A stretch of DNA of 64,000 bases from Clostridiaceae bacterium (lineage in GTDB: Bacteria; Bacillota; Clostridia; DSM-8532), in NCBI GenBank assembly GCA_012521105.1, contig JAAYNA010000084.1, positions 62,001 to 126,000 of the forward strand, given 5' to 3'. The notes beneath the pieces are model-generated. The model saw only the letters and a list, made by a program, of their open reading frames with translations, searched no databases and was not told the origin of the DNA. Below are positions 27,946-37,916 of this stretch, piece after piece. A program made the position numbers and the translations under genes. Positions within the stretch are counted from its first letter, which is position 1. Every line of letters starts with the position of its first letter.

Positions 27946-28908
27946 ATGCCTGTTTTTGACATGTCGCTTGATGAATTAAAAAAATACAGGGGAATTAATC
28001 CTAAGCCGTCAGATTTTGATGAATACTGGCAAAGGGCTTTAAATGAAATGCATGGCACAGACCCGAATGTTGAGCTTATACCGGCAGATTTTGAAACACC
28101 TGTTGCCGAATGTTTCAATTTATATTTTACAGGAGTTAAGGGTGCAAGGATTTATGCGAAACTTTTGAAGCCTAAAAACATTAATGACCAGAAGCCTGCA
28201 ATTCTTAACTTTCATGGGTATTCGGGGAATAGTGGGGACTGGCAAAATTATCTTGGGTATGCCGCTTCGGGTTTTGTTGTTGCAGCGATGGATTGCCGTG
28301 GTCAGGGCGGATTGTCTGAAGACAAGGGAGGTGTATCCGGTAATACCCTTCAGGGGCATATAATCCGCGGCCTTGATGATCCAAACCCGGATAATTTACT
28401 GTACAGAGACATATTCCTTGATACTGCCATGCTGGCAAAAATTATAATGGATATGCCATTTGTTGACAAAAAAAGGGTTGGGGCAATGGGTGGTTCCCAG
28501 GGTGGGGCTTTAACTATTGCCTGTGCAGCACTCGTGCCGGAGATTAAAAGACTTGCGCCATGCTATCCTTTTTTAAGTGATTATAAAAGAGTGTGGGAGA
28601 TGGATCTCGCAAAGGATGCATATGTGGAACTGTCTCAATATTTCAGAAGATTTGATCCTATGCATTTACGCGAGGAAGAGATTTTCACAAAATTGGGGTA
28701 TATTGATATACAGCATCTTGCAGAAAGGATCAATGGTGAAGTGTTGATGGCTACAGGCCTTATGGATACTATTTGTCCGCCTTCCACTCAATTTGCTGCA
28801 TACAATAAAATTCAATCTAAAAAGAATATTTTAATATATCCTGATTTTGGCCATGAATATTTACCAGGCTTTGAAGATTTAAAATACCAGTTCATGCTTG
28901 GATTATAA
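27946..28908 (+). CDS. Acetyl xylan esterase / cephalosporin-C deacetylase (CE7)
   Basis: 320 residues, the normal CE7 length. Alpha/beta hydrolase with nucleophile GGSQGG (Ser near 181), oxyanion region NFHGYSGNSGDW, RGQGGLSED, GLMDTICPPSTQFAAYN with the catalytic Asp, and FGHEYLPG with the catalytic His. The usual CE7 N terminus FDMSLDELKKYRGINPKPSDFDEYW is present. No signal peptide, so it acts in the cytoplasm on imported acetylated xylo-oligosaccharides or similar esters. Ribosome site aaggaggttg. Single gene. Confidence 0.93.
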   Translation: MPVFDMSLDELKKYRGINPKPSDFDEYWQRALNEMHGTDPNVELIPADFETPVAECFNLYFTGVKGARIYAKLLKPKNINDQKPAILNFHGYSGNSGDWQNYLGYAASGFVVAAMDCRGQGGLSEDKGGVSGNTLQGHIIRGLDDPNPDNLLYRDIFLDTAMLAKIIMDMPFVDKKRVGAMGGSQGGALTIACAALVPEIKRLAPCYPFLSDYKRVWEMDLAKDAYVELSQYFRRFDPMHLREEEIFTKLGYIDIQHLAERINGEVLMATGLMDTICPPSTQFAAYNKIQSKKNILIYPDFGHEYLPGFEDLKYQFMLGL

Positions 28909-29155
28909 GCACTTTCCGGTTACTTTGAGCATCTGGCGTGTTCATGGGCGATGCTGCTCCTGATGGTGGTATTACCTGAAAAACAGAATTTCTTAGGTTG
29001 TTTTAGCAGCATATGCCCATATTTTAGCCCAATGGGTGCTTTTTAAAGAATATGAATTAATATAATTCTAATGAAACTTTAATTTTTTATAAAGGCACAA
29101 TTAATTTTAGAATTATACAATGTCCAATGTAAGAAATTTTTTGGAGGTGCAGTCC

Positions 29156-29707
29156 ATGGTTACATTGGAACAGGTAGATCAAATGAGAAAAAGGACAAAT
29201 TGCAGCTATGAAGAGGCCAAGTTTTTTCTGGAAAAGCACAATGGAGATGTACTTGAAGCCATTGTAGATTTTGAGAAGAGTAAGAACGGTACAAAAACCG
29301 GCAGTTATAATACAAGGGATTTTGACAGTAAAAGACAGATTAATGATTTTTGGCAAAGTGTCAGTAAATTAATCAGAAAAGGCTTTGAAACCAGAGTGGT
29401 AATCGAGGGAAGCAATAATGTGTTTATTGACATACCTGTGAACATTTTGCTTCTATTTGTTATTTTCGCTTCGTATATAGTAATTCCTGCCTTATTAATA
29501 CTGTTATTACTGGGCTATAAGCTAAGCATCAGAAAATCGCATGGCGAAGTAGTGGATATTTCTTCAATGGTGCAGGATGTAACAAGCAGAAATACAAATA
29601 GAAATCAAAATAAGAATCAAAATCAAAATGTGCAGCATCAGCCACAGGATATTGCTGTAAATACCGAAGAACAAAAAAATGATTATAATGAAATAATTAT
29701 AGAGTAG
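29156..29707 (+). CDS. DUF4342-type membrane protein with UBA-like N terminus
   Basis: 183 residues. Start at ATG 29156, 6 bases after ggaggtg; the track start 29120 is upstream of that site. Residues 1-40 form a UBA/TS-N-like three-helix domain (TLEQVDQMRKRTNCSYEEAKFFL, then DVLEAIVDFEK); 55-90 is a linking segment with VSKLIRKGFETRVVIEG, and 95-120 is a single membrane helix (NILLLFVIFASYIVIPALLIL). The tail is rich in Asn and Gln. Function unknown. It directly precedes a two-component system, so it may be involved in envelope signalling. Confidence 0.75.
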   Translation: MVTLEQVDQMRKRTNCSYEEAKFFLEKHNGDVLEAIVDFEKSKNGTKTGSYNTRDFDSKRQINDFWQSVSKLIRKGFETRVVIEGSNNVFIDIPVNILLLFVIFASYIVIPALLILLLLGYKLSIRKSHGEVVDISSMVQDVTSRNTNRNQNKNQNQNVQHQPQDIAVNTEEQKNDYNEIIIE

Positions 29708-29756
29708 CGATAAAGATTTTTGCTGACCGGATATTAAAAATTTCAAGGGGGAAAAA

Positions 29757-30443
29757 ATGGCTGAAAAAATACTGATAGTTGAGGATGACAGTCGGATAGC
29801 GAGGTTTCTTGAACTTGAACTCAGACACGAAGGATATCAGGTGGAAATTGCTTCTGATGGCAGGAGCGGGCTGGAAAAAGCTTTGAATAATAATATTGAC
29901 CTCGTGATACTTGATCTGATGCTTCCTCTTCTCAGTGGTATTGAGGTTTTGCGGCGTATCAGAAAATCCTCAGACTTACCTGTCATAATGCTTACTGCTA
30001 AAGATGATGTATCCGATAAGGTTGTAGGTCTTGACAGCGGGGCAGATGATTACGTCACAAAACCCTTCGCCATAGAGGAACTGCTTGCCAGGATACGTGT
30101 TGCCCTTAAAAGAAAGAACAGTTCCATTAAAAAAGACAATGATATTCTGAAGGCGGGAGACCTTGTTCTGAACAAGACAAAGCACACAGTGACGTATAAG
30201 GATGAAGTAATCCCACTGTCAAAAAAGGAGTATGATCTTTTAGAATATATGATGGAAAACCGGGGAATAGTTCTGGCCCGCGAACAGCTGATAGAGAAGG
30301 TATGGGGATATGATTACTACGGTGATACAAATGTAACAGATGTATACATCAGATATCTGAGAGCTAAAATAGACCAGAAATACAACCTTACATATATTAA
30401 GACAGTACGTGGAGTGGGGTATATTTTTGAATACAGCGAATAA
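29757..30443 (+). CDS. OmpR/PhoB-type response regulator
   Basis: 228 residues. Receiver domain with acidic pair VEDD, phosphoacceptor Asp in LVILDLMLP (about residue 53) and the Lys of YVTKPFAIEELLARI; C-terminal winged helix (EYDLLEYMMENRGIVLAREQL, VWGYDYYGDTNVTDVYIRYL, TVRGVGYIF). Ribosome site aagggggaaa. It overlaps the start of the kinase gene, a typical coupled pair. Regulon unknown; the Tad cluster downstream is a candidate by position only. Confidence 0.95.
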   Translation: MAEKILIVEDDSRIARFLELELRHEGYQVEIASDGRSGLEKALNNNIDLVILDLMLPLLSGIEVLRRIRKSSDLPVIMLTAKDDVSDKVVGLDSGADDYVTKPFAIEELLARIRVALKRKNSSIKKDNDILKAGDLVLNKTKHTVTYKDEVIPLSKKEYDLLEYMMENRGIVLAREQLIEKVWGYDYYGDTNVTDVYIRYLRAKIDQKYNLTYIKTVRGVGYIFEYSE

Positions 30444-31887
30444 GACAGAAAATTTAAAAGATGATATAAAAGTATCATTTGCATCAGAGAAACGTAAATC
30501 TAAATCCCAACAGAAAAATTCAAAGATTTCAGGCCCAAGGAATAAACATAAAAAAACCTCAGGCAGAACGGGTTTTTCAATGAGTCGTCGTATTTCTGTT
30601 TCTTATACTCAGATGCTTATTGATACTTTTTTGTCGTGTCTTATTCTAATCATCATTGTATATGTTGTTTTTAACCTGGTTGTTGTAGGAACAGAAACAC
30701 GAGGCATCATAGAAGATTTACTGTTATCGGATAATTTGTCAGAAAGCATATTCGATATAGCTGTTCAAAAAGATACTGAAATAGCTTTGTTTGATTCAAC
30801 CGGAGAAATTATAATCAATACATTCAAGGACTTTTCCAAACCTCATCACCAAATACCCCTATGGTTTTACAGGAAAGACAGATCAATATTTATTATGTTC
30901 AAATCATACATCAGTAATTCAGATGGAGTTTTTGAGGTAAATATTTTCAGGAACGTAACAAAGACTCTGATTGAGATGATGATTCTTTTTGGTTTTTCTG
31001 CTGTTTTGTACGGTATTGTTACTATTATAATTTATTTCAGAGGCAATTCCATAACGAAAAATGTCCTTAATCCAATTGCTGAAATGACGAAGATGACAAA
31101 GGAGATAAAAGCACAAAACCTGAACCTGAGACTTAATGTTACAAACGCAAAAGATGAGTTAAAAGAGCTTGTAATTACTTTTAATGAAATGATGGACAGA
31201 ATTGAGGCTGCCTACAACAAGCAAAATCAGTTTGTATCCGATGCCTCCCATGAGCTAAGGACACCTATTTCGGTAATACAGGGATACACACGTATGCTCG
31301 AAAGATGGGGAAAGGACGATCCCGAAGTATTGACCGAAGCTATTGATGCAATTGCAAAGGAAACTGATAATATGAAGGAGCTTGTAGAGAAGCTTTTGTT
31401 TATTGCGAGAAATGATAAGGATACGCTGAGTTTAAATAAAGGGAAATTTTCACTAAGTGATATGATGGAAGAACTTGTTAAGGAAACCCGAATGGTAAAT
31501 AAGCATCATATTATTGAAGATTCAATTGAAAAAAACATTGATATTATTGGCGACAGGAACCGTATAAAACAAGCCATGCGAATTTTCACAGACAATGCGC
31601 AAAAATACACTGAACCTGGAAAAAAGATTGAAATAAGCTTAAAGAAAGAAGAAAACCAGGCTGTTATGACGGTAAAGGATTCAGGATGCGGTATAGACAT
31701 CAATGATATCCACAATATTTTTGACAGATTCTACCGTGCAGATCAATCAAGAGACCGAAACAAGGGTGGTCATGGTCTTGGCCTTTCGATAGCAAGGATA
31801 ATAATACTGAGGCACGGTGGGAAAATCCGTGTAAAAAGCAAATTAGGAGAGGGAAGTACGTTTTCTGTTATATTAAATATTGAATAA
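30427..31887 (+). CDS. Membrane sensor histidine kinase
   Basis: 486 residues when started at TTG 30427 (7 bases after GTGGGG); GTG 30409 is an alternative without a ribosome site. A basic 45-residue cytoplasmic N terminus comes before the first membrane helix (FLSCLILIIIVYVVFNLVVVG), then a short ~85-residue extracellular sensor and a second helix (MMILFGFSAVLYGIVTIIIYF). HAMP, HisKA with phospho-His in SDASHELRTPISVIQGY and HATPase (N box DNAQKY, G1 KDSGCGID, F box FDRFYRAD, G2 GHGLGLSIA) follow. Acts with the response regulator upstream. Confidence 0.94.
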   Translation: MNTANKTENLKDDIKVSFASEKRKSKSQQKNSKISGPRNKHKKTSGRTGFSMSRRISVSYTQMLIDTFLSCLILIIIVYVVFNLVVVGTETRGIIEDLLLSDNLSESIFDIAVQKDTEIALFDSTGEIIINTFKDFSKPHHQIPLWFYRKDRSIFIMFKSYISNSDGVFEVNIFRNVTKTLIEMMILFGFSAVLYGIVTIIIYFRGNSITKNVLNPIAEMTKMTKEIKAQNLNLRLNVTNAKDELKELVITFNEMMDRIEAAYNKQNQFVSDASHELRTPISVIQGYTRMLERWGKDDPEVLTEAIDAIAKETDNMKELVEKLLFIARNDKDTLSLNKGKFSLSDMMEELVKETRMVNKHHIIEDSIEKNIDIIGDRNRIKQAMRIFTDNAQKYTEPGKKIEISLKKEENQAVMTVKDSGCGIDINDIHNIFDRFYRADQSRDRNKGGHGLGLSIARIIILRHGGKIRVKSKLGEGSTFSVILNIE

Positions 31888-31962
31888 ACTGATATTCAGG
31901 AAAGCATATCAATTATTACATCCCATTAAAAGCCACACCTATCTTATGTTCTGTAGCAATAA

Positions 31963-32883
31963 TTGCATGAATCGCATCAATTTTTGAGTGAAAGTATAAA
32001 AGAACTATTTATGCCGGAAAACCATCTGTTTATGCCAAGAATATTGACATTGGTTTACAATTTTTATACGATCTATTCTAAATTATCAGAGATGGTGTTT
32101 AAAGTGAAATATAAAGCCTTAAATGAAGAGTTGTTATATTATGCCAGTTACGATATATACAACTATGGTAAACTTGAGTGGCTTCTTTATGCTTCTGCAG
32201 GGGCTATAACAATGGCACTTGTTGGCTGGGTATTCTACCGAAATATAATTTTGACAGTACTTTGTTCATTAACAGGCCTTTTCTACCCTAAAATCAGAAA
32301 AAAGCAACTTATTGAAAAACGACGAAATGTTCTTAGGCTTCAGTTTAAAGACCTGCTGTATTATCTTGGTGCATCGCTGTCTGCCGGCAGATCTGTTGAA
32401 CAGGCTTTTATACAGGCACATAGAACATTGAAAAATTTATATCCCGGGGAGAAATCAGATATTGTAAGCGAAACTAATTTAATTCTAAAAAGACTTCAGA
32501 TGAATGAAAACATAGAATCTATACTGAAGGATTTTGCTGAGCGTTCAGGAATCGAAGAAGTACACCATTTTGCCGATGTTTTTTCTGTTTGTAAAAGGAC
32601 GGGTGGGAACCTGGTGGAAATAATCCGCACAACTACAAGAATGATTAGTGAACGTATTGAAATAAAGCAGGAGATAGAAACAAGCATTGCTGCAAAAAAA
32701 CAGGAGCAGCGTATTCTCTCAGTGTCGTCTGTTGCAATGGTTCTTTTTATATCAATAATGAGCGGCGAGTTTATGGAACCAATGTTTGTTACTGCATCAG
32801 GAAGGGTTATTATGACTTTTTCTCTGATACTGCTGTGCAGTGGGGTAATCATTTCAAACAGGCTGATGAATATAAAGTTTTAA
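31963..32883 (+). CDS. TadB-like type II secretion F-domain protein
   Basis: About 300 residues. Membrane helices near 75-115 and at the C terminus (SVSSVAMVLFISIMSG; MTFSLILLCSGVII) frame a GspF/TadB cytoplasmic domain (LYYLGASLSAGRSVEQAFI, HFADVFSVCKRTGGNLVEIIRTTTRMISERI). The start is uncertain: the track TTG 31963 has no ribosome site; ATG 32011 or GTG 32104 (after gagatgg) are alternatives. It forms the inner-membrane platform of a Tad pilus with the next gene. First gene of the cluster; no ATPase gene precedes it. Confidence 0.85.
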   Translation: MHESHQFLSESIKELFMPENHLFMPRILTLVYNFYTIYSKLSEMVFKVKYKALNEELLYYASYDIYNYGKLEWLLYASAGAITMALVGWVFYRNIILTVLCSLTGLFYPKIRKKQLIEKRRNVLRLQFKDLLYYLGASLSAGRSVEQAFIQAHRTLKNLYPGEKSDIVSETNLILKRLQMNENIESILKDFAERSGIEEVHHFADVFSVCKRTGGNLVEIIRTTTRMISERIEIKQEIETSIAAKKQEQRILSVSSVAMVLFISIMSGEFMEPMFVTASGRVIMTFSLILLCSGVIISNRLMNIKF

Positions 32884-32897
32884 GGCAGGAGAATGGT

Positions 32898-33773
32898 GTG
32901 AGTACCGTATATTTTATTATTATGATAACTACCATTATTTTATATGTTGTTAAGAATGAAAGCTTAAAGCGAAGGTATTCCGATGAGTTAAGCCCGCTTG
33001 ACAGAAAAGAATATAGCTATAAGAATTTCCTGCCATTAGGTATGTGGCTTTACGATGAACTGAATATACCCGCATCAGGTTCTTATTATGTATTCTTATA
33101 CCAACGTATTGTAATGGTATATGGAACAAGATATGCCGGCCTCTTTTTAAAAGTTCACTGGGCTGAAAAATTTCTGTATTTCTTTCTGGGAATTGTAGTT
33201 TCTTCTTTTATAGGTGCGGTTTCTGAACAGGGTGCTGCATTTTTGCCTGTAATCCCCGTTGCAGGAATACTATTGTTCTTTTTAGCAGACAGGAATCTTG
33301 ACGACAGGGCTAAAAAAAGAAAACTTAATTTCATGATCGATTTTCCTGCCTTTATCAGTAAACTTGCACTGCTAATGAACGCAGGAATGCACCTTCGTCA
33401 GGCTTTGGTAAAGATATATAATGATGCTGATAAGAATAAACCTTTATACGATGAATTAGGCACAGTCCTTGAAGACTTGGAGGCGGGAATCAGTGAAAAC
33501 CAGGCCTGGCAGGAATTTTCGGAGAGATGCAAGGTTAAGGAAATCACATCTTTTTCCAGCATGATAGTACAAAATTCCAGAATTGGCGGGAATCAAATGG
33601 TTAACGAGCTAAAAATGATGTCCCATGAAGCCTGGGAAATGCGCAAACATGCAGCAAAGCAAATGGGGGAAACGGCTTCGGCAAAACTTGTATTTCCAAT
33701 GATGCTTATGCTTTTAGCTATTCTTACTATTGCAATATCACCGGCTATATTTCAATTAACTGTTAAATATTGA
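32898..33773 (+). CDS. TadC-like type II secretion F-domain protein
   Basis: 291 residues. GTG 32898 behind aggagaat is chosen; the track start 32835 overlaps the previous gene. Has an N-terminal helix (TVYFIIMITTIILYVV), a central pair (FLYFFLGIVVSSFIGAV; FLPVIPVAGILLFFL), the F domain (FPAFISKLALLMNAGMHLRQAL, IVQNSRIGGNQMVNEL) and a C-terminal helix. Partner of the TadB-like protein. Confidence 0.88.
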   Translation: MSTVYFIIMITTIILYVVKNESLKRRYSDELSPLDRKEYSYKNFLPLGMWLYDELNIPASGSYYVFLYQRIVMVYGTRYAGLFLKVHWAEKFLYFFLGIVVSSFIGAVSEQGAAFLPVIPVAGILLFFLADRNLDDRAKKRKLNFMIDFPAFISKLALLMNAGMHLRQALVKIYNDADKNKPLYDELGTVLEDLEAGISENQAWQEFSERCKVKEITSFSSMIVQNSRIGGNQMVNELKMMSHEAWEMRKHAAKQMGETASAKLVFPMMLMLLAILTIAISPAIFQLTVKY

Positions 33774-33790
33774 ATTTTGGAGGGTTGAAG

Positions 33791-33979
33791 ATGAAAAAGA
33801 TGATCAGAAAACTTATTTCAGATCAAAAAGGAATTAATACGGTTGAAGTTGTAGTATTGGTGGCAATTGCTTTAGGGCTGGCTTTAATTTTCAGAGAACA
33901 AATTTTTACTTTTGTCAAAAAGCTATTAGGTGATGTTCTTAATACCGAAGTATACGTTGTGCCAACAATAACACCCTGA
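33791..33979 (+). CDS. Flp1-like pilin
   Basis: 62 residues. Start ATG 33791 behind ggaggg. A short basic leader (KKMIRKLISDQKGINTVEV) precedes the Flp-type G/xTxxE motif (GINTVEVVVLVAIALGLALIF) and a single hydrophobic helix, then a short tail. Processing after the Gly by the A24 peptidase 5 kb downstream is expected. Likely the major subunit of the Tad-type fibre or pseudopilus. Confidence 0.85.
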   Translation: MKKMIRKLISDQKGINTVEVVVLVAIALGLALIFREQIFTFVKKLLGDVLNTEVYVVPTITP

Positions 33980-33981
33980 CC

Positions 33982-34656
33982 ATGGAGATAAGGTTAAGTA
34001 TTTCAGCTCATTTTGTAAAAAAGCGGAGAAATGGTGCCGTTACCGTTGAATATACCGTTGTATTTCCAATTGTCATAATATGCATCCTGATACTTATATA
34101 TCTCGGGATGCTGTATTATCAGCAGTGCTTAATGCAAGCGGTGGTAAGTGAGAATGTTCAGAATTTAGCTTTCTTATGGGGATATACTTCTGATGAAATT
34201 AATGTTAAGAATGGTATTGCGAGCAAGGATGAGTATGCTAGCGAAGGCATATACTGGCATATTTTTACAGATGTAGAAAAAAGGAAGGAAAAAGTCATAA
34301 AAACAGTACAAAATGAGCTTATGTTAAAAAGTATTATTACACCCCAGGATAATTTTGATATTGAAGTAACTTACAGTAATTTATTGTACTGTAAAAAAGT
34401 TGGTATCAGAGCTAAAGCTGCCTACCCTGTACCTTTTAAAGGCTTTTTTAAACTTACCGGTTCATCGGGTTATTTAATACTGGATACTTACAGTGAAACA
34501 GTAGTAAACGATCCCCAGGATTTTATACAAAACATCGATTATATACTACAACTCTATGAGGAATCAGGAGCTAAAGACTGGATGGAAGAAAAGTGCAGGC
34601 CACTTATTGGAACCCTTCAAAATATTAAAAAATATTTCGAACAGAAAGGTGAATGA
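33982..34656 (+). CDS. TadE-like pilus assembly protein
   Basis: 224 residues. N terminus KKRRNGAVTVEYTVVFPIVIICILILIYLGMLYYQQ is the TadE-type pseudopilin motif (GAxTVEY then a hydrophobic helix). The remainder is extracytoplasmic, no further helix. Starts 2 bases after the pilin stop codon and overlaps the next gene by 4 bp. Confidence 0.85.
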   Translation: MEIRLSISAHFVKKRRNGAVTVEYTVVFPIVIICILILIYLGMLYYQQCLMQAVVSENVQNLAFLWGYTSDEINVKNGIASKDEYASEGIYWHIFTDVEKRKEKVIKTVQNELMLKSIITPQDNFDIEVTYSNLLYCKKVGIRAKAAYPVPFKGFFKLTGSSGYLILDTYSETVVNDPQDFIQNIDYILQLYEESGAKDWMEEKCRPLIGTLQNIKKYFEQKGE

Positions 34657-37600
34657 TGAAAGTACGTGGTAGTATTACAGTATTTATCAGCGTTATACTG
34701 TCTGCATTAACAGCTTTTTCGGGAATAGTTGTAGACTTATCCAGGTTCCGCATGGGGGAAAAGCATGCCCGCGCTGCAGTCCAGCTATCGGTACAATCAG
34801 CGCTTACTCAATACTTTGCACCATTAAAAGACAACTATGGGCTTTGGGCAAATGGTTACAATGAGGAAGAGCTGGAAGCATTGATATATGATCTGACAGA
34901 AAGGAACTTAAGCGTTGAGAATATGTTTATGCCCGGGGTTACAGACCTTTTTGGCTTTTCGGTTGACAATGTATCGGTTTATCCTATGTTTAATCTTGCA
35001 GATGAAAATGTGCTTGAAAAAGAAATCACGCATTATATGAAATACCGCGCACCGGTAAATACCATAGGCAATTTTCTTGATAAACTTAAAGCCCTTCATA
35101 CGTTTATGGCCCAGTCGGGTCTGCTAAATAAAAGAATGGGGCTTGAGGACAAGTTGCAGAAAGTCCGCGAGGATCAAGTTTATTTGAATCTACTGCTGGC
35201 TCAAAGAATTCCCCTGTTTTTGAATGGTGACAGGCCCATGAAGGAGATTAATGATAATCTGCGTACAATGTCCTTGCTTTTAAATGAAATAAACAGTGCT
35301 GAAAAACCGAAACAAGACTTTGATAGGGCGTGGCTTTCCATGCCACCCTTAATTGAGAAAATAAAGGAAGCAAGAAGCAGAATAAATGAGGTTAAAAAAG
35401 AAATATCAGGCCTTGAACAGAAAATGGCACCTCTCGAAAGAGAACGTAACCAAATTGAGAATAGCATAGATTCCTTTTATGAAAAAATAGAGGATATTGA
35501 AAGAGAAATTTCAAAACTTGAGGATAAAATATCAGAGGAAAATAGTAAGGACGAACCTGATGAAAAATTAATAAAATCATGTAAAGATAAGATATATCAT
35601 TTAAGCTACTCTATTAGCAGTTTAGAAACAAAGATTTTTTTATTAAATGACGAGCTGGAAGAAATTGAAAAGGATATACGGGATATTGAGCGAAAAATTT
35701 CAGCAAAAAATGGCGAGATAAAGTCGATTAAGAATTCAATTAAAGAAGAAGAACAACAGCTTCGGTCAAAGATAGCTATATGCACGGGAATACTTGAAGA
35801 AATAAAGCAAAAGGGCGAGACTGTAAGAGAAAAAATGGCTGAGATCGAAGAGACTGTTGATAAATTCATTAAATATCACGAGGAATCCGTAAAACTGATA
35901 CCCGACATTTTAAAACAGGGTGAAGAAATATCAAGGTTAACAGATGATATAAATTCAGATATAAAAAATCAATCAGAAAAGTCTGATAACGCTTTTTTAG
36001 TTAAGATTAAAGCCGACATGAAGAAACTGGAAATATCTATCTCCCCTGAAATATTAAATTCAATAAAATCAGTTCTGGATCAGAACTTGGAATCGCTGAA
36101 TAAATTATATACTGCAACGGATTCTTCTATAAAGAAGGTTAGCGAAATACTGAATGATCTTCAAATATTCATAAATAAGACCAGGCAATTGTTTGAAACA
36201 TTGGGTTATTTTGAAAGGGAAGATTTCGGTACTGATTTGGAGAAAGAATTTAATAATGTAAATGAAAGAATTAACTTAACTGTTTCTGTTTATAAATTAA
36301 CTTCTTACGAATTAGAACCGGCTGCAAATCAAAAAGAGAAAAATGAATTTAAAAGATGGTGCAATAAAGTGTTTAAAGAGAAAAATGAAACAGAGGACAG
36401 GGATAAGGGTTACGAGAAAACACTTCGGAACAATATTAAAAATGCTGACGATAAGGGGAAAGAAGAAAATGAAAGGTTCTTTAACGGAAAAGACAGGGAC
36501 CTTACTGATAAGGAACTGGTGGAGTTGTTTAAAAGTCTGCCTTCCAATAATAATAACGAAAGTGATTCAATTCTCCCAGGTGAAGAGGCAAATGCAGAAC
36601 CCGAAGAAAAATATAAAAAGTCTTTAGATACTAACGGAAATATCGCCAAAGCAATTGATAATGTTTTGTCACTCGGCGGTGAAGCCTTGTTAAAGTCTCT
36701 GTATGTTAATGAATATATTGTTTGTGCATTTAAAAATGTAAATTCCGATAAAGTTCCGACACAAAGGATAAATCTTTATGGATGTCCGGAAAAAACATTT
36801 TTTGAAAAAGCAGAAGTAGAATATATTCTTTTTGGAAAGAAAGAGGAAAAAGCAAACGCAAACCTGGCGCAGGTATCTATATTTGGAATAAGAATGGGGC
36901 TTAACCTTATTCATGTTTACATGGATCCGGGCAAAATATCGACAGCATATTCAGCAGCTTTATCAATTTCAGGCTGGACGGGGTTTGGAGTGCCAATAGT
37001 AAAAAACCTTATTCTTTTTGGCTGGGCTGCAGGGGAATCCTATCTCGATTTAAAGGATATAAATAACGGTAAGGATGTACCGGTATATAAAACTGTAAAC
37101 ACCTGGCGACTTAGTCTTGAGTCCATATTTTCAGGCATAGCTGGCCGGTTCCTGGACGATTCATCCAAATGGCTGAAACAAACAAAGGATGAATGGATTG
37201 ATAAAGCAGACGATGCAATAAATGCATTAGTTCGTGATATGGTTTCCAGTGCGGTTCATGAGGCTTTTCTGCCTCTGGAACAGGCTATAACAGAGTTGGG
37301 GAGTGAAACCGACACTACTGATTACATAGAGCTTACAGACCTCGGAATATTATATGAAATAAATGATATAGAAGATCTTAAAAACCTGGTACAGGAAATC
37401 TGTCAGAAGCAGTGTCAGTTTGTTAAAGGAAAAACTTCAGGCTGGTCAAAGAACAAGCTTGAAGATTATAAAAGCAATATATCAAATAGCATTATCGATT
37501 TTATTATTGACAGTCCATCATATAAAAAACTATTTTCCTCGTTAAAGGAAAGTCTCAATAACATAGTTGATGTTGGTGCAACTCAGCTTTCAGAAAGCTT

Positions 37601-37916
37601 GAAAGAGATTGGCAGCAAAATCGGAGATCAGGGTTTACAAAGCCAGCTGGTCGGAACGGTTGTATCCTTCGACTATACCGATTATTTAAGGCTTCTTCTT
37701 TTTGCTGTGCCCCAGAAAACAAAGCTGCTCAGAGCTGCAGATTTGATGCAGCTTAACATGAGAGAAACCCTCGATAATCCGGATTTTTTAATATCTGAAT
37801 ACAATTCATTTATATTAGTTGAGGCAGATATATCAATGAAAGCCATGTTTATTCCATCTTTTCTAAGAGGAAACCAATCAGGTAGATTTAAAATAAGATG
37901 GGGGTATGGCTATTGA
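34653..37916 (+). CDS. DUF5702 family giant Tad-associated protein with coiled coil
   Basis: 1087 residues. N terminus GSITVFISVILSALTAFSGIVVDLSRFRMGEKHARAA is a TadG/DUF5702-type membrane anchor with pseudopilin features, then QSALTQYFAPLKDNYGLWANG. From about 215 to 420 runs a long charged coiled coil with heptad-like Leu/Ile (NEVKKEISGLEQKMAPLE, IEDIEREISKLEDKISE), then a lysine/glutamate-rich stretch and a C-terminal globular part (DYLRLLLFAVPQKTKLLRAADLMQLNMRE) typical of DUF5702. Exported, membrane-attached. Function in the Tad system is unknown. Probably a surface or periplasm-like scaffold. Confidence 0.85.
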   Translation: MMKVRGSITVFISVILSALTAFSGIVVDLSRFRMGEKHARAAVQLSVQSALTQYFAPLKDNYGLWANGYNEEELEALIYDLTERNLSVENMFMPGVTDLFGFSVDNVSVYPMFNLADENVLEKEITHYMKYRAPVNTIGNFLDKLKALHTFMAQSGLLNKRMGLEDKLQKVREDQVYLNLLLAQRIPLFLNGDRPMKEINDNLRTMSLLLNEINSAEKPKQDFDRAWLSMPPLIEKIKEARSRINEVKKEISGLEQKMAPLERERNQIENSIDSFYEKIEDIEREISKLEDKISEENSKDEPDEKLIKSCKDKIYHLSYSISSLETKIFLLNDELEEIEKDIRDIERKISAKNGEIKSIKNSIKEEEQQLRSKIAICTGILEEIKQKGETVREKMAEIEETVDKFIKYHEESVKLIPDILKQGEEISRLTDDINSDIKNQSEKSDNAFLVKIKADMKKLEISISPEILNSIKSVLDQNLESLNKLYTATDSSIKKVSEILNDLQIFINKTRQLFETLGYFEREDFGTDLEKEFNNVNERINLTVSVYKLTSYELEPAANQKEKNEFKRWCNKVFKEKNETEDRDKGYEKTLRNNIKNADDKGKEENERFFNGKDRDLTDKELVELFKSLPSNNNNESDSILPGEEANAEPEEKYKKSLDTNGNIAKAIDNVLSLGGEALLKSLYVNEYIVCAFKNVNSDKVPTQRINLYGCPEKTFFEKAEVEYILFGKKEEKANANLAQVSIFGIRMGLNLIHVYMDPGKISTAYSAALSISGWTGFGVPIVKNLILFGWAAGESYLDLKDINNGKDVPVYKTVNTWRLSLESIFSGIAGRFLDDSSKWLKQTKDEWIDKADDAINALVRDMVSSAVHEAFLPLEQAITELGSETDTTDYIELTDLGILYEINDIEDLKNLVQEICQKQCQFVKGKTSGWSKNKLEDYKSNISNSIIDFIIDSPSYKKLFSSLKESLNNIVDVGATQLSESLKEIGSKIGDQGLQSQLVGTVVSFDYTDYLRLLLFAVPQKTKLLRAADLMQLNMRETLDNPDFLISEYNSFILVEADISMKAMFIPSFLRGNQSGRFKIRWGYGY

